Source: Lentibacillus salicampi (GTDB lineage: Bacteria > Bacillota > Bacilli > Bacillales > Amphibacillaceae). From it: a DNA stretch of 64,000 bases. How positions within the stretch are numbered: position 1 is the stretch's first letter; the number at the start of each line of letters is the position of its first letter. Below are positions 9,377 to 20,010 of the stretch, piece after piece. A program made the position numbers and the translations under genes. Location: assembly GCF_004565465.1 (NCBI RefSeq), contig NZ_SRHY01000001.1, positions 372,001 to 436,000 on the forward strand, given 5' to 3'. Under the pieces are notes generated by a model that searched no databases, was not told the DNA's origin, and saw only the letters and a list, made by a program, of their open reading frames with translations.

Positions 9377-9415
9377 CAAGCAATTAAATGATTTACAATT
9401 TAAGGAGGATTCATA

Positions 9416-10309
9416 ATGGCGATTACGGCACAATTAGTGAAAGAGCTTCGTGAAAAAACCGGAGCTGGTATGATGGACTGTAAAAAGGCACTTCAGGAGA
9501 CGGACGGCGACATGGAAAAAGCAATCGAATTCCTGCGTGAAAAAGGAATGGCGAAGGCTGCCAAAAAAGCTGATCGTATTGCAGCTGAAGGGTTAGCGCA
9601 TATTGAAGTGGACGGAAATATTGCGGTACTGCTGGAAGTCAATTGTGAAACAGATTTTGTCACCAAGAACGATCAGTTTAAACAATTACTGTCGGAACTT
9701 GGTACTCATATCGTGCAACAAAAACCTGAAACAGTTGAGGATGCATTGCAGCAAAAACTGCACGGTGATGGCGATACAGTTGAAAATTATATCAATGCGA
9801 CAGTCGGTAAAATCGGTGAAAAAATTTCGCTCCGACGCTTCACATTGCTAAATAAGACTGATAACGATGCATTTGGAGCCTATCTTCACATGGGTGGAAC
9901 GATTGGTGTGTTGACATTACTTGAAGGTACCTCTGATGAAAACTTTGCAAAAGATATCGCAATGCATGCAGCTGCAGTCAGCCCGCGTTATGTTTCAAAA
10001 GATGACGTTCCGGAAGATGAAGTGAATAGTGAGCGTGAATTACTGAAGACGCAAGCACTGAATGAAGGTAAACCGGAACACATCGTGGAGAAAATGGTGG
10101 AAGGCCGTCTTGGGAAATTCTTTGAAGAAATTTGTTTACTTGAACAGGATTTTGTAAAAGATCCGGATCAAAAAGTTAAGAAATATGTTGCTGATAAAAA
10201 TGCTTCCGTCAGCACGTTTGCCCGCTATGAAGTCGGCGAAGGTATGGAAAAACGTGAAGAAAATTTTGCTGAAGAAGTCAAGAATCAAATGAATAACCAG
10301 GCAAATTGA
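9416..10309 (+). CDS. tsf: Translation elongation factor Ts
   Basis: EF-Ts, 297 residues, is the nucleotide exchange factor for EF-Tu. The N-terminal UBA-like domain has [19 protein letters not shown] (residues 8-26), and the core begins with the signature EVNCETDFV near residue 75. The C-terminal part has the usual coiled-coil region. Start ATG 9416 follows AAGGAGGATT. Gene order rpsB-tsf-pyrH-frr is universal in Firmicutes, and length and motifs are normal. Confidence 0.98.
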   Translation: MAITAQLVKELREKTGAGMMDCKKALQETDGDMEKAIEFLREKGMAKAAKKADRIAAEGLAHIEVDGNIAVLLEVNCETDFVTKNDQFKQLLSELGTHIVQQKPETVEDALQQKLHGDGDTVENYINATVGKIGEKISLRRFTLLNKTDNDAFGAYLHMGGTIGVLTLLEGTSDENFAKDIAMHAAAVSPRYVSKDDVPEDEVNSERELLKTQALNEGKPEHIVEKMVEGRLGKFFEEICLLEQDFVKDPDQKVKKYVADKNASVSTFARYEVGEGMEKREENFAEEVKNQMNNQAN

Positions 10310-10314
10310 CTCGA

Positions 10315-10344
10315 AAATAGGGAACACGATGTGGTTCCCTATTT
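10315..10344 (+). terminator. Hairpin after tsf
   Basis: An 11-bp perfect stem (AAATAGGGAAC, 10315-10325, with 10334-10344) and an 8-base loop. There is no long U-tract, so it may be an attenuator or RNA-stabilising hairpin rather than a full terminator. Confidence 0.55.
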
Positions 10345-10404
10345 CGCTGAATAAGATATGCCAAATCTGTTTGAAAACAATCTAATATGTCGATGGGGGT
10401 AATT

Positions 10405-11127
10405 ATGTCAACAGCTCGATACCGTAGAATTGTGTTAAAATTAAGTGGCGAAGCATTAAGTGGTGAACATGGCTATGGTCTTGAACCGCAGATCATTCAG
10501 TCGATTGCATCACAAGTAAAAGAAATTGCTGAGCTCGGTGTGGAAATAGCTATCGTTGTTGGCGGCGGTAATATCTGGCGCGGCAAAGTCGGAAGTGAAA
10601 TGGGGATGGACCGTGCAACGGCTGATTACATGGGGATGCTTGCTACGATTATGAATTCCCTGGCACTTCAGGACAGTCTGGAGAATAACGGGATTCCCAC
10701 ACGTGTGCAGACATCGATTGAAATGCGTCAGGTTGCAGAACCTTATATAAGGCGAAAAGCAATACGCCATCTTGAAAAAAAGCGTGTTGTCATTTTTGCT
10801 GCAGGTACCGGGAACCCTTATTTTTCAACTGATACGACAGCTGCCTTACGAGCTGCTGAAATTGAGGCTGAAGTTATTCTAATGGCTAAAAATAACGTGG
10901 ATGGCGTCTATTCCGATGATCCAAAAATAAATCAAGGAGCTGAAAAGTACACAGAAATTTCTTATATGCAAATGCTGAATGAAGGTCTGGGGGTTATGGA
11001 CGCCACTGCATCATCCTTGTGTATGGATAATGACATTCAATTAATTGTATTTTCCATAACGGAAGAAGGCAACATTAAACGTGTTGTGCAAGGTGAACCG
11101 ATTGGTACAACAATAAAGGGGGACTAA
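10405..11127 (+). CDS. pyrH: UMP kinase
   Basis: UMP kinase, 240 residues, phosphorylates UMP to UDP in pyrimidine nucleotide synthesis and belongs to the amino acid kinase fold. Motifs seen: [11 protein letters not shown] near the start, [33 protein letters not shown], and [16 protein letters not shown] 10405 sits after GGGGGT (10395-10400); the in-frame ATG at 10387 lies upstream of that site and is rejected. frr follows after two bases, so the pair is co-translated. Confidence 0.97.
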   Translation: MSTARYRRIVLKLSGEALSGEHGYGLEPQIIQSIASQVKEIAELGVEIAIVVGGGNIWRGKVGSEMGMDRATADYMGMLATIMNSLALQDSLENNGIPTRVQTSIEMRQVAEPYIRRKAIRHLEKKRVVIFAAGTGNPYFSTDTTAALRAAEIEAEVILMAKNNVDGVYSDDPKINQGAEKYTEISYMQMLNEGLGVMDATASSLCMDNDIQLIVFSITEEGNIKRVVQGEPIGTTIKGD

Positions 11128-11129
11128 TC

Positions 11130-11687
11130 ATGTCCGATCAAATTATCAAGGAGACTCGAAGTAAAATGGAACAGGCTGTGCAGGCTTTTTCTAAAAGTCT
11201 GGCAACCATCCGGGCCGGCCGGGCAAATCCGTCAATTCTGGACAGTGTTGTCGTCGATTATTATGGTGCTGCAACCCCGCTGAACCAATTGTCGACCATT
11301 TCTGCACCAGAAGCAAGACTACTGGTTATTACACCGTTTGACAAATCGTCAGTAGGTAATATTGAAAAGGCTATTCAAAAAGCTGACTTAGGATTATCCC
11401 CGTCCAGTGACGGCAACGTGATCCGCATTAATATCCCGGCATTGACGGAAGAACGTCGTAAAGAATTGGTAAAAGTTGTCGGGAAGTACGCTGAAGAAGC
11501 ACGTGTACAGGTGAGAAACGTCCGTCGCGAGTCTAACGATCAACTAAAGAAATCGGCGAAGAATGGCGATTTGACAGAAGATGAACTAAAAAAAGAACAG
11601 GAAAATGTACAAAAAGAAACAGATAAACATATTGATAAAATCGACCAGCACGTTAAAGACAAAGAAAAAGAAATATTGGAAGTCTAA
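11130..11687 (+). CDS. frr: Ribosome recycling factor
   Basis: RRF, 185 residues, splits post-termination ribosomes together with EF-G. The N-terminus has [19 protein letters not shown], and the hinge region has [24 protein letters not shown]. The C-terminal helix contains the family signature around [17 protein letters not shown]. Length is standard. The gene ends the rpsB-tsf-pyrH-frr group and is followed by a terminator. Confidence 0.98.
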   Translation: MSDQIIKETRSKMEQAVQAFSKSLATIRAGRANPSILDSVVVDYYGAATPLNQLSTISAPEARLLVITPFDKSSVGNIEKAIQKADLGLSPSSDGNVIRINIPALTEERRKELVKVVGKYAEEARVQVRNVRRESNDQLKKSAKNGDLTEDELKKEQENVQKETDKHIDKIDQHVKDKEKEILEV

Positions 11688-11719
11688 GGATGAAGGTTTG
11701 ATTTAAATAATATGCTGCT

Positions 11720-11744
11720 GCCCTCTTGTCTAAGAGGGCTTTTG
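11720..11744 (+). terminator. Terminator after frr
   Basis: GCCCTCTT-GTCT-AAGAGGGC (11720-11739) followed by TTTTG. A clean 8-bp stem ending the rpsB-frr transcript. Confidence 0.8.
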
Positions 11745-11783
11745 TTTCCAGCGTCATTTATTCGACCAGATCACGAAGCATAG

Positions 11784-11850
11784 TTCCTTAAAATAGAAGA
11801 AAAGGGTTACTTAGTGCTGATAAGCAAGGTTTTTCTTTTATTTTAAGGAA
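11784..11850 (+). repeat. 20-bp inverted repeat between frr and uppS
   Basis: The left arm (11784-11803, beginning TTCCTTAAAATA) pairs along 20 bases with the right arm (11831-11850, ending TATTTTAAGGAA), with one wobble pair and a 27-base loop. It is AT-rich and lies upstream of the extended -10 promoter of uppS. It could be a bidirectional terminator or a mobile-element end pair; no coding content. Confidence 0.7.
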
Positions 11851-11876
11851 TTCATGATAAAATGTATGGATTAAAG

Positions 11877-11885
11877 TGATATAAT
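11877..11885 (+). promoter_or_regulatory. Extended -10 promoter candidate for uppS
   Basis: TGATATAAT (TGnTATAAT) at 11877-11885 has a perfect -10 hexamer, with no good -35 at the right distance. It lies about 110 bases before the uppS start. Confidence 0.4.
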
Positions 11886-11993
11886 GATAATTCAACGTAA
11901 TAGGATCATAATATCGTGTGCTCTTTTTGACGATTAGATTATGATGATTGTATAAGATATACAGGCTTCATCAATGATATCGGAGGACAAATT

Positions 11994-12755
11994 ATGTCAA
12001 TGAAACTTCCCTTTTTCAAAACTAAAAAAACGAAGGTTGAAGAAGAAAATGAACTTGATAATATACCAAAACATGTAGCCATTATCATGGACGGAAATGG
12101 ACGGTGGGCAAAAAAGCGGGGGCTTCCCAGGCTTGCTGGTCATAAAGAAGGTATGGAAGTTGTCCAAAAAATCGTTAAGACAGCTGTCAATTGTCATGTT
12201 GACATCCTGACATTATACGCTTTTTCAACAGAAAATTGGCGGCGGCCAAAATCGGAAGTTGATTATCTTTTAGGACTGCCCAAAGAATTTTTACATATTT
12301 ACTTACCCGAACTGATCGAAAATAATGTCAAAATTGAAACCATCGGCAATATGGATGTGCTTCCGGGTCATACCAAAAAAGCTGTACGTTATGCTAAAGA
12401 AAAAACGGAAGATAATGATGGATTATTATTAAATTTTGCTTTAAACTATGGTAGTAGATTTGAAATAATACAAGCTATCAGAAGGCTTGTAACAGATATT
12501 GACAGTTCTAAACTGACATTGGATAATTTGGATGAACATATATTCTCGGAATATCTCTATACAACCGGGTTGTCGGATCCGGATCTGTTAATTCGGACAA
12601 GTGGTGAACAGCGGTTAAGTAATTTTTTGTTATGGCAGCTGGCCTATACCGAATTTTGGTTTACGGATGTATTATGGCCTGATTTTTCAGATGAAACATT
12701 TAAGAAAGCATTGTATGATTACCAACAGAGGAAACGGCGTTATGGAGGCGTATAA
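11994..12755 (+). CDS. uppS: Undecaprenyl diphosphate synthase (isoprenyl transferase)
   Basis: UppS, 253 residues, extends farnesyl diphosphate with isopentenyl units to the C55 carrier lipid for peptidoglycan and teichoic acid synthesis. The cis-prenyltransferase motifs are clear: HVAIIMDGNGRWAKKRGLPR (catalytic Asp), TLYAFSTENWRRP, NFALNYGSRFEI and DPDLLIRTSGEQRLSNFLLWQ. A basic extension of about 20 residues precedes the catalytic domain. GGAGG lies 8 bases before ATG 11994. cdsA follows 15 bases later. Confidence 0.97.
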   Translation: MSMKLPFFKTKKTKVEEENELDNIPKHVAIIMDGNGRWAKKRGLPRLAGHKEGMEVVQKIVKTAVNCHVDILTLYAFSTENWRRPKSEVDYLLGLPKEFLHIYLPELIENNVKIETIGNMDVLPGHTKKAVRYAKEKTEDNDGLLLNFALNYGSRFEIIQAIRRLVTDIDSSKLTLDNLDEHIFSEYLYTTGLSDPDLLIRTSGEQRLSNFLLWQLAYTEFWFTDVLWPDFSDETFKKALYDYQQRKRRYGGV

Positions 12756-12770
12756 GGTGTTGAACAAGGT

Positions 12771-13565
12771 ATGAAAAAGCGAACCCTGACAGCATTTCTG
12801 GCATTTCTCATATTTATTCCTGTGGTTGTGATCGGTGGTGTCACTTTCCAATTATTTGTTTACTTGTTAGCATCGATCGCGTTGTTTGAGTTAATTCGTA
12901 TGCGCAAAATAGACAAATATTATATCATGGTCATATTAGCGCTTCTCTGTTTATGGTTGCTGCTGCTGCCAGCGTCTTCCGGTCTTTCGTTTGGTTTTGA
13001 AAAATGGGAAGCGTTCATGATATTTGTTTTGCTTCTTTTGTCATATACCGTTATGGTGAAGAATAAATTTACATTTGACGATGCTGGTTTTGTCCTGCTG
13101 GCGATTACCTATGTCGGGATGGGCTTCTTTTACCTGATGGAAACAAGGGATGGCAGTGCTGCTGCGGGTTTAGCAAACATATTTTATGTATTGGTTGTGA
13201 TTTGGGCAACAGATACCGGGGCGTATTTTTGTGGACGTGCTTTTGGCAAACGTAAATTATGGCCCGAAATAAGTCCGAATAAAACGGTTGAGGGAGCTGT
13301 CGGGGGGATTATACTAGCCGTTGCAGTCGGTGTGATTTTTCATGTGGTCTTTCCGTTCTCATATGATATGATTATTGTAATAGCCGTTACTGTTCTAGTC
13401 TCGGCTGCCGGCCAGATTGGGGATTTGGTCGAGTCGGCGTTCAAACGGCATTATGGTGTTAAAGACTCGGGGAACTTATTGCCAGGCCATGGCGGGATCC
13501 TTGATAGGCTGGACAGTCTTTTATTCGCCGTACCGCTTCTCCATTTCATTAATTTTTTTACGTAA
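12771..13565 (+). CDS. cdsA: Phosphatidate cytidylyltransferase
   Basis: CdsA, 264 residues, makes CDP-diacylglycerol from phosphatidic acid and CTP, the branch point of phospholipid synthesis that also supplies PgsA (later in this window). It is a multi-spanning membrane protein. The C-terminal signature is complete: SPNKTVEGAVGG, then GDLVESAFKRHYGVKDSGNLLPGHGGILDRLDSL. In B. subtilis dxr follows; here only 83 bases remain before rseP. Confidence 0.97.
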   Translation: MKKRTLTAFLAFLIFIPVVVIGGVTFQLFVYLLASIALFELIRMRKIDKYYIMVILALLCLWLLLLPASSGLSFGFEKWEAFMIFVLLLLSYTVMVKNKFTFDDAGFVLLAITYVGMGFFYLMETRDGSAAAGLANIFYVLVVIWATDTGAYFCGRAFGKRKLWPEISPNKTVEGAVGGIILAVAVGVIFHVVFPFSYDMIIVIAVTVLVSAAGQIGDLVESAFKRHYGVKDSGNLLPGHGGILDRLDSLLFAVPLLHFINFFT

Positions 13566-13617
13566 TCAGGGCATAAAAGAATAGAACGGAATAGATCAGA
13601 AGACAATAGTTTGTAAC

Positions 13618-13635
13618 GAAAAGTGCGTGTTCAAA
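13618..13635 (-). repeat. Solo terminus of the TTTGAACACGCACTTTT repeat family, before rseP
   Basis: GAAAAGTGCGTGTTCAAA is base-for-base the end found at 31261-31278 and the reverse complement of the right ends of the copies at 19577-19664 and 42491-42713. No partner end is present nearby. It lies in the 83-base gap where dxr is expected, and the bases right after it (AAGGAGG) serve as the rseP ribosome binding site. Confidence 0.7.
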
Positions 13636-13648
13636 AAGGAGGCTTCTT

Positions 13649-14908
13649 GTGACCACAGTTATAGCTTTTGTATTTATGTTTGGCCTGCTTGTGTTCATTC
13701 ATGAATTTGGTCATTTAATCTTTGCAAAAAGGGCAGGCATGTTGGCTCGTGAATTTGCCATCGGGTTCGGTCCAAAGGTTTTTGCTTTTACAAAAAACGA
13801 AACGGTTTATACAATCCGTCTGTTGCCGATAGGGGGTTATGTGCGGGTAGCCGGTGATGATCCGGAAATTATTGAATTGAAACCTGGTCAGCACATTGGT
13901 TTGGAGTTCAACGAGGATGACAAAGTGAATAAAATCATTGTCAATAATAAATCAAAACACCCTAATGCCCGCGTTATTGAAATAGAACATAGCGATTTGG
14001 ATCATGACCTGGTTATCCAGGGTTATGAACCGGATGAAGAAGATCAGAAATTAAACTTTCAGGTCGATCGTCAAGCATTCTTTGTTATGGATGAGGAAGA
14101 AACACAAATTGCCCCATACGACCGGCAATTTGCTTCCAAGAGTACCGGCAAACGGGCCATGCAATTATTTGCTGGTCCGATGATGAATTTTGTGCTGGCA
14201 ATCGCTATTTTCGTTATTGTTGGACTGTTCAATGGTGTGCCGGTCGATGAAGCCAAAATAGCCAATGTACAGCCGGATAGTCCCGCTGATGAAGCGGGAT
14301 TCCAGGTGGGTGATGAAGTTGTCCAAATTGACGGGAACACTATTTCAACTTGGGAAGAATTTAACGAAATCATTTATGACAGTCCTGAAGAGGAACTGAG
14401 CATGACTGTACAGCGTGACGATGGAACAGAAACGCTGATCATCACTCCTGAAAAAATGGAAGAACAGGGTATCACGTACGGACAGGCAGGCGTCCGGCAG
14501 GCATCTGAAAAAACATTCTTCGGGTCATTCGAGTACGGTTTTGAACGAGCATACGATACGACAACTTTAATTTTGACCAACCTGCTCAAGCTGGTAACGG
14601 GTCAATACTCGATTGAAGTCCTATCTGGCCCTGTAGGAATCTATGATGCAACAGACCAGGTTGTCCAGTCCGGTTTTATAACGTTCCTGATGTGGACTGC
14701 GATATTGAGCGTTAATTTGGGGATTGTCAATTTAGTACCGCTTCCGGCACTTGACGGCGGCAGGCTACTATTTGTCGGTATTGAGGCAGTCCGCGGAAAG
14801 CCGATTGATCCACAAAAAGAAGGGATTTTTCATTTTGTCGGCTTTGCTTTGCTGATGCTTTTGATGATTGTTGTCACATGGAATGATATCCAACGATTAT
14901 TTTTATAA
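13649..14908 (+). CDS. rseP: Site-2 intramembrane zinc metalloprotease RseP (RasP)
   Basis: RseP/RasP, 419 residues, cleaves membrane-embedded anti-sigma factors and leftover signal peptides within the bilayer. The zinc motif HEFGH is at residues 18-22 in the first membrane helix. A PDZ domain follows around residues 195-270 (IANVQPDSPADEAGFQVGDEVVQIDG), and the second catalytic motif (NLVPLPALDGG) lies near residue 365. GTG 13649 follows AAGGAGG at 8 bases. The neighbours dxr (before) and proS (after) of the usual order are both missing. Confidence 0.96.
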   Translation: MTTVIAFVFMFGLLVFIHEFGHLIFAKRAGMLAREFAIGFGPKVFAFTKNETVYTIRLLPIGGYVRVAGDDPEIIELKPGQHIGLEFNEDDKVNKIIVNNKSKHPNARVIEIEHSDLDHDLVIQGYEPDEEDQKLNFQVDRQAFFVMDEEETQIAPYDRQFASKSTGKRAMQLFAGPMMNFVLAIAIFVIVGLFNGVPVDEAKIANVQPDSPADEAGFQVGDEVVQIDGNTISTWEEFNEIIYDSPEEELSMTVQRDDGTETLIITPEKMEEQGITYGQAGVRQASEKTFFGSFEYGFERAYDTTTLILTNLLKLVTGQYSIEVLSGPVGIYDATDQVVQSGFITFLMWTAILSVNLGIVNLVPLPALDGGRLLFVGIEAVRGKPIDPQKEGIFHFVGFALLMLLMIVVTWNDIQRLFL

Positions 14909-15283
14909 AGCCCAAGAAGCAGGGAAGCTGATGGGAAGCCCTGGCTAGGCTATGGCGAGTGTATGGAAATGACACCAAAAAAAGATAAACCGACTAAAAG
15001 TGTAAAACCCTTGTCTATTTATTTTTCGGCAGGGGTTTTCCATCATGCTCCCGCTTTAATAGGCTGTAATTCCCACCGTACCCAATCCGAGTGAAAAGGT
15101 ATAAAAGTATGGCGGGACAACTGACTGTAAGCTTCCAAGCCTGTACGGGGCCTGATCGATTCAGGTTTCGAGAGGCGATGCAACAGGGAGAGGGAAGGCT
15201 GTGTGAGTGATGCATTCTTCATGATAAAAAACTTTCCTTTTTCGCGGACGCCGGGATTTAACAATATTCAGGAGGAAACTGTG
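14909..15283 (+). other. Intergenic region at the expected proS position
   Basis: These 375 bases separate rseP from polC. They hold a degenerate segment (about 14938-14975, with GGCTATGGCGAGTGTA and GACACC) that resembles the middle of the repeat copy at 31262-31448. A terminator hairpin follows at 15004-15040, then the polC leader. No readable proS fragment or T-box leader was found. Confidence 0.6.
15004..15040 (+). terminator. Terminator hairpin upstream of polC
   Basis: AAAACCCTTG (15004-15013) pairs with CAGGGGTTTT (15030-15039), a 10-bp stem with a 16-base T-rich loop. The GGCAGGGGTTTT part recurs exactly at 19835-19846. Confidence 0.7.
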
Positions 15284-18200
15284 ATGGGTATTTCAAACAA
15301 GGAAAAAATGAATTTGCTGCTGGAACAGATGGGAATTTCCAAGGAGCATATAAATGCTTATTTTACTGACAGCCAATTAGTTAAACTTGAAGTATATAAG
15401 CAAACCAAAACGTGGCATTTTCATATTCGTCTTACCCAAGTACTGCCAACAGAAATATATGCACTGCTTTCTGCTAAATTACAGGAGACGTTTGAACAGT
15501 TTGCCCAGATTGAGTTGACGTTATATACAGATAATAAGGAGTGTGCAGACGAGACCATTTGCGCGTATTGGCAGCACTTCCTCCAGTCAGTATCAAACTT
15601 ATCTCCAGCCTATAAAGATCTTGTATTTGACCAGATCCCCGGTATTAACAATAATAACATTATGTTAACTGCAAGAAATGAAGCTGAAGGCAACGCATTG
15701 AAAAAACGGCTCGAAAAACCGTTTCAGGATTTCTGCCGTAAGATTGGGGCGCCCCCTTTTTCAATGGAAATCGAAGTTAAAACAGAAACGGCAGATTTGA
15801 AGAAATTTAAAGAACAAAAGGCGCTGGAAGACCAGGAATTGGTTTTGAAAACAATGAAGCAAAAAGAAAGTCGTGAACAGAATAAGGTGCAAAGCGAACA
15901 AAATAAGCCAGTAATGCTTGGTTACAAAATCCAGGATGAGCCGCTACAAATGGAAGAGATTCAAGAGGAAGAACGGCGTGTCACGATCCAGGGCTACGTA
16001 TTTTCCTCAGAAATCCGTCAGCTGCGTTCCGGAAGAAGTCTATTAATTGTAAAAGCGACTGATTATACGGATTCCTTGCAAATTAAAAAGTTTTCGAAAG
16101 GTGACGATGACGCGGCAGCTTTTGAGCAATTAAAGGCAGGTATGTGGATTAAGGCAAGAGGAAGTATTCAGACGGATATGTACACGAACGAATTAGCCAT
16201 GATGGCCAATGATATACACGAGGTCAAGGTTGAGACACGCAGGGATACAGCGCATGAAGACGAGAAACGTGTCGAATTTCACGCTCATACGACAATGAGT
16301 CAGCTTGATGCAGTTGTTTCACCGTCAGCGCTCATTGAGCAAGCGGCCAATTGGGGACATAAAGCAATAGCAGTTACGGACCATGGTGGCGTGCAGGGCT
16401 TTCCGGAAGCACAAGCCGCCGGGGAAAAGCATGGTGTGAAAGTGATATACGGGGTAGAGGCCAATTTGGTGAATGACGGAGTCCCGATTGCATACAACGA
16501 ACATGATACTGGCTTGGCCGAGGGGACATATGTCGTGTTTGACGTTGAAACTACAGGACTTTCTGCCGTTTATGACACGATAATTGAACTTGCAGCGGTG
16601 AAAATTCATCAAGGTGAAGTTGTTGACCGGTTTGAATCATTTGCCAATCCGCATCATCCCCTGTCACAAACGACAACAGATTTGACCGGCATCACGGATG
16701 ATATGGTAAAAGATGCACCTGAAATTGACGATGTGTTAAAAGATTTTCATAAATGGATGGCTGACAGTATTCTGGTAGCACATAATGCAAGTTTTGATAT
16801 CGGATTTCTAAACCAGGGATTTCAAAAGAGTGATTATGATAAGACGGTTAATCCTGTTATCGATACGCTGGAACTTTCGCGGTTTTTGTATCCGCAGCTG
16901 AAAAATCATCGGCTCAATACGATGTGTAAGCACCTGGATATCGAATTGACCCAGCATCACCGTGCCATCTATGATGCGGAGGCTACAGGGTATTTGTTAT
17001 GGAAACTGGTTAAAGGCCTGCTTGCTGAAGATATTATCAATCATAATCAATTAAACAATCATATGGGCGAGGGAGATGCCTATAAACGATCACGCCCGTC
17101 ACATTGCACACTGATAGCTAAAACACAGGAAGGCTTAAAAAATCTTTATAAGCTGGTATCCTATGCGCACGTCAATTATTTTTATCGGGTGCCACGTATT
17201 CCGAGGTCCCTATTGCAAAAATACCGGGAGGGCATCCTCGTCGGTTCGGCCTGTGACCAGGGTGAAGTGTTTGAGACGATGATGCAAAAGTCCGCAGATG
17301 AAGCGGAAAAAGCGGCGGCATTCTATGATTATATTGAGGTTCAGCCGCCTGCTAATTATGCCCATTTAATAGAAAAAGAGCTTGTTCAGAATGAGGCGCA
17401 GATCCTTGATATCATTGTAAAGCTAACCGAGATGGGAGACCGTTTGAATAAACCGGTTCTGGCTACTGGAAATGTTCACCATCTTGAGGCCCATGATAAA
17501 ATTTACCGGCAAATTCTGATCGCATCACAATCCGGTAATCCATTAAACCGACAAACACTGCCGGACACATCATTTCGAACGACAAATGAAATGCTTGGTT
17601 TCTTTCAATTCCTTGGTGAAACGAAGGCAAAAGAAGTCGTTGTGGACAACACGAATGCGATGGCAGATAAAATCGAGGAACTGTCACCGGTTAAAGATGG
17701 CTTGTTCACACCAACCATAGAAGGTGCGGATCAGGAAATGCGTGATCTTTGCTATAACCGTGCGAGGCAGATATATGGCGATCCAATTCCGGAAATTGTG
17801 ACGGATCGTCTGGAAAATGAACTTTCCAGTATTATTGGTCATGGATTCTCAGTCATCTACCTGATTTCACATAAGCTGGTTAAAAAATCACTCGATGATG
17901 GCTACCTTGTAGGTTCTCGCGGGTCAGTGGGCTCATCACTTGTTGCGACGATGTCGGAAATAACCGAAGTAAATCCCCTGCCGCCGCACTATGTTTGCAC
18001 AGAATGTCATTATCATGATTTTATAACGGATGGCTCGATTGGCAGCGGCTTTGATCTGGATGATAAAGATTGCCCCAACTGTGGTTCGCCTTTAACCAAG
18101 GATGGACAGGATATTCCATTTGAAACGTTCCTGGGTTTCAAAGGCGATAAAGTTCCAGATATCGATTTGAACTTCTCGGGAGAATACCAGCCAAGAGCCC

Positions 18201-19576
18201 ACAACTATACAAAGGTTCTGTTTGGCGAAGATAATGTTTATCGGGCGGGAACTATTGGAACGATTGCCGAAAAAACAGCCTATGGTTACGTGAAAGGATA
18301 TGCCTCAGACAAGCAGTTGATTTATAAAAATGCGGAAGTTGACAGGCTTGTTCAAGGGTGTACAGGGGTTAAACGGACGACTGGACAGCATCCGGGCGGA
18401 ATTATCGTTGTACCTGAAGACAAGGAAATCTTTGACTTTACCCCGATTCAATTCCCGGCTGATGACCGAAACAGTGAATGGCAGACGACGCACTTTGACT
18501 TCCATTCCATCCATGACAACTTATTAAAGCTGGATATACTTGGTCATGATGATCCGACTGTCATACGGATGCTGCAGGATTTGAGCGGAATTGATCCAAA
18601 GACCATTCCAACGGATGACGCGGAAGTGATGAAAATATTTTCTGGCACGGATTCACTTGGTGTCAGTCCTGAACAGATCAACTGTCAAACAGGTACATTG
18701 GGGGTTCCGGAATTCGGTACCCGTTTCGTCCGTCAGATGCTGGAAGATACGAAGCCTGATACATTTGCTGAACTTGTCATTATTTCCGGTTTATCACATG
18801 GTACAGACGTATGGCTTGGTAATGCCGAGGAACTTATTAATGACGGCATTTGTGAACTGCCGGATGTTATCGGCTGCCGTGATGATATTATGGTATACCT
18901 GCTCCATAAAGGACTTGAAGCGTCTCTCGCTTTTACCATTATGGAATATGTCCGTAAAGGAAGAGGGCTTAAGGACGAATGGATTGACGAAATGAAAAAG
19001 CATGGCGTACCGGACTGGTATATTGAATCATGCAAAAAGATTAAATACATGTTCCCGAAAGCCCATGCTGCTGCTTACGTTCTAATGGCAGTACGAATTG
19101 CGTATTTTAAAGTGCATTACCCGATTTATTTCTATGCAGCATACTTTTCAGTGCGGGCCGGTGATTTTGAACTGGATACAATGGTTAAAGGATCCAATGC
19201 CATCAGACAACGGATTGAAGCTATTACGGCCAAAGGAAATGATGCTTCACCGAAAGAAAAAAATCTTCTCACCGTATTGGAAGTTGCGCTGGAAATGTGT
19301 GAACGTGGCTTTTCATTCCAGAAGGTTGATTTATACCAATCAAAAGCATCTGAGTTCATCGTAGACGGTAACTCATTGATTCCACCATTTGACGCAGTGG
19401 ATGGTCTCGGGACCAATGCAGCGATTAATGTCGTTAAAGCGCGTGAAAATGGTGAGTTTCTGTCCAAAGAGGATCTTCGTCAGCGGAGCAAGATTTCAAA
19501 AACAGTATTGGAATATCTTGATAACCATGGCTGTCTGGAAGGAATGGCTGAAAAAAACCAATTATCGTTATTTTAA
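15284..19576 (+). CDS. polC: DNA polymerase III PolC-type alpha subunit
   Basis: PolC, about 1430 residues, is the main replicative polymerase of low-GC Gram-positives and carries its own 3'-5' proofreading exonuclease. N-terminal and OB domains come first ([25 protein letters not shown]), then the PHP domain ([11 protein letters not shown] near residue 333, TDHGG), interrupted by the exonuclease (FDVETTGL at about 419, HNASFDIGF). The four-cysteine zinc module (CTEC...CPNC) is near 905-945, with the palm motif PDIDLNFSG near 960. Length is normal. ATG 15284 follows GGAGG (15271-15275) by 8 bases; the longer frame from 15203 has no comparable site. Confidence 0.97.
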   Translation: MGISNKEKMNLLLEQMGISKEHINAYFTDSQLVKLEVYKQTKTWHFHIRLTQVLPTEIYALLSAKLQETFEQFAQIELTLYTDNKECADETICAYWQHFLQSVSNLSPAYKDLVFDQIPGINNNNIMLTARNEAEGNALKKRLEKPFQDFCRKIGAPPFSMEIEVKTETADLKKFKEQKALEDQELVLKTMKQKESREQNKVQSEQNKPVMLGYKIQDEPLQMEEIQEEERRVTIQGYVFSSEIRQLRSGRSLLIVKATDYTDSLQIKKFSKGDDDAAAFEQLKAGMWIKARGSIQTDMYTNELAMMANDIHEVKVETRRDTAHEDEKRVEFHAHTTMSQLDAVVSPSALIEQAANWGHKAIAVTDHGGVQGFPEAQAAGEKHGVKVIYGVEANLVNDGVPIAYNEHDTGLAEGTYVVFDVETTGLSAVYDTIIELAAVKIHQGEVVDRFESFANPHHPLSQTTTDLTGITDDMVKDAPEIDDVLKDFHKWMADSILVAHNASFDIGFLNQGFQKSDYDKTVNPVIDTLELSRFLYPQLKNHRLNTMCKHLDIELTQHHRAIYDAEATGYLLWKLVKGLLAEDIINHNQLNNHMGEGDAYKRSRPSHCTLIAKTQEGLKNLYKLVSYAHVNYFYRVPRIPRSLLQKYREGILVGSACDQGEVFETMMQKSADEAEKAAAFYDYIEVQPPANYAHLIEKELVQNEAQILDIIVKLTEMGDRLNKPVLATGNVHHLEAHDKIYRQILIASQSGNPLNRQTLPDTSFRTTNEMLGFFQFLGETKAKEVVVDNTNAMADKIEELSPVKDGLFTPTIEGADQEMRDLCYNRARQIYGDPIPEIVTDRLENELSSIIGHGFSVIYLISHKLVKKSLDDGYLVGSRGSVGSSLVATMSEITEVNPLPPHYVCTECHYHDFITDGSIGSGFDLDDKDCPNCGSPLTKDGQDIPFETFLGFKGDKVPDIDLNFSGEYQPRAHNYTKVLFGEDNVYRAGTIGTIAEKTAYGYVKGYASDKQLIYKNAEVDRLVQGCTGVKRTTGQHPGGIIVVPEDKEIFDFTPIQFPADDRNSEWQTTHFDFHSIHDNLLKLDILGHDDPTVIRMLQDLSGIDPKTIPTDDAEVMKIFSGTDSLGVSPEQINCQTGTLGVPEFGTRFVRQMLEDTKPDTFAELVIISGLSHGTDVWLGNAEELINDGICELPDVIGCRDDIMVYLLHKGLEASLAFTIMEYVRKGRGLKDEWIDEMKKHGVPDWYIESCKKIKYMFPKAHAAAYVLMAVRIAYFKVHYPIYFYAAYFSVRAGDFELDTMVKGSNAIRQRIEAITAKGNDASPKEKNLLTVLEVALEMCERGFSFQKVDLYQSKASEFIVDGNSLIPPFDAVDGLGTNAAINVVKARENGEFLSKEDLRQRSKISKTVLEYLDNHGCLEGMAEKNQLSLF

Positions 19577-19664
19577 GAGGTTGTTCAAAAAGTCCGGTGA
19601 AAATGACACGTCGAATTTCGTCGTTGGCTTGTTTTGGCGCTACTCATATTTGAACACGCACTTT
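19577..19664 (+). repeat. Interspersed repeat copy (88 bp) abutting the polC stop codon
   Basis: The copy starts GAGGTTGTTCAAA directly at the polC stop and ends TTTGAACACGCACTTT. It contains GGTGAAAATGACACGTCG (19596-19613), an exact 18-base match to 42508-42525. It is the shortest full copy in the window and has no coding potential. Confidence 0.75.
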
Positions 19665-19763
19665 AACGAACCGTTCAATAAACTCCGGGTGGCTTCACAA
19701 TATTGTTGCAACATAATGATACGTGTGATATATTAATAAAGGTATGAAGTGACTCGGACGGTT

Positions 19764-19790
19764 AAAGAGTGGGCATCCCCCACTCTTTAT
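19764..19790 (+). terminator. Terminator after polC
   Basis: AAAGAGTGGG (19764-19773) pairs with CCCACTCTTT (19779-19788), a perfect 10-bp stem with a short loop, followed by an AT-rich tail. Confidence 0.75.
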
Positions 19791-19821
19791 TCATACGGCC
19801 ATCTACTGCGCCACTTAACTT

Positions 19822-19848
19822 CCCTTGCCACGTCGGCAGGGGTTTTAT
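19822..19848 (+). terminator. CCCTTGCC/GGCAGGGG hairpin upstream of rimP
   Basis: CCCTTGCC (19822-19829) pairs with GGCAGGGG (19835-19842), followed by TTTT. It is the same hairpin type as at 15004-15040 and 39128-39151. A further small palindrome, ACAGGAG-CCT-CTCCTGT, follows at 19861-19877. The remaining bases to 20010 look featureless. Confidence 0.65.
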
Positions 19849-20010
19849 ATTACAAAGGCGACAGGAGCCTCTCCTGTATGCGTATGAAGATGATTGAAAA
19901 CAGCTGTGGAGTTTACTCAGATGCAACGTTTTGAATACTGCGTGCAAATGAAATGGCCGAGTATAGTCCATACTAAGCCGTAATGACAATCGAATAAAGG
20001 AGGATATGTA

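Noticed and set aside
14909-15283. T-box leader left from proS
   Set aside because: No T-box motif or specifier/antiterminator pair can be read here.
19749-19934. Open frame of 61 codons between polC and rimP
   Set aside because: It spans two terminator hairpins; no ribosome site or recognisable sequence.
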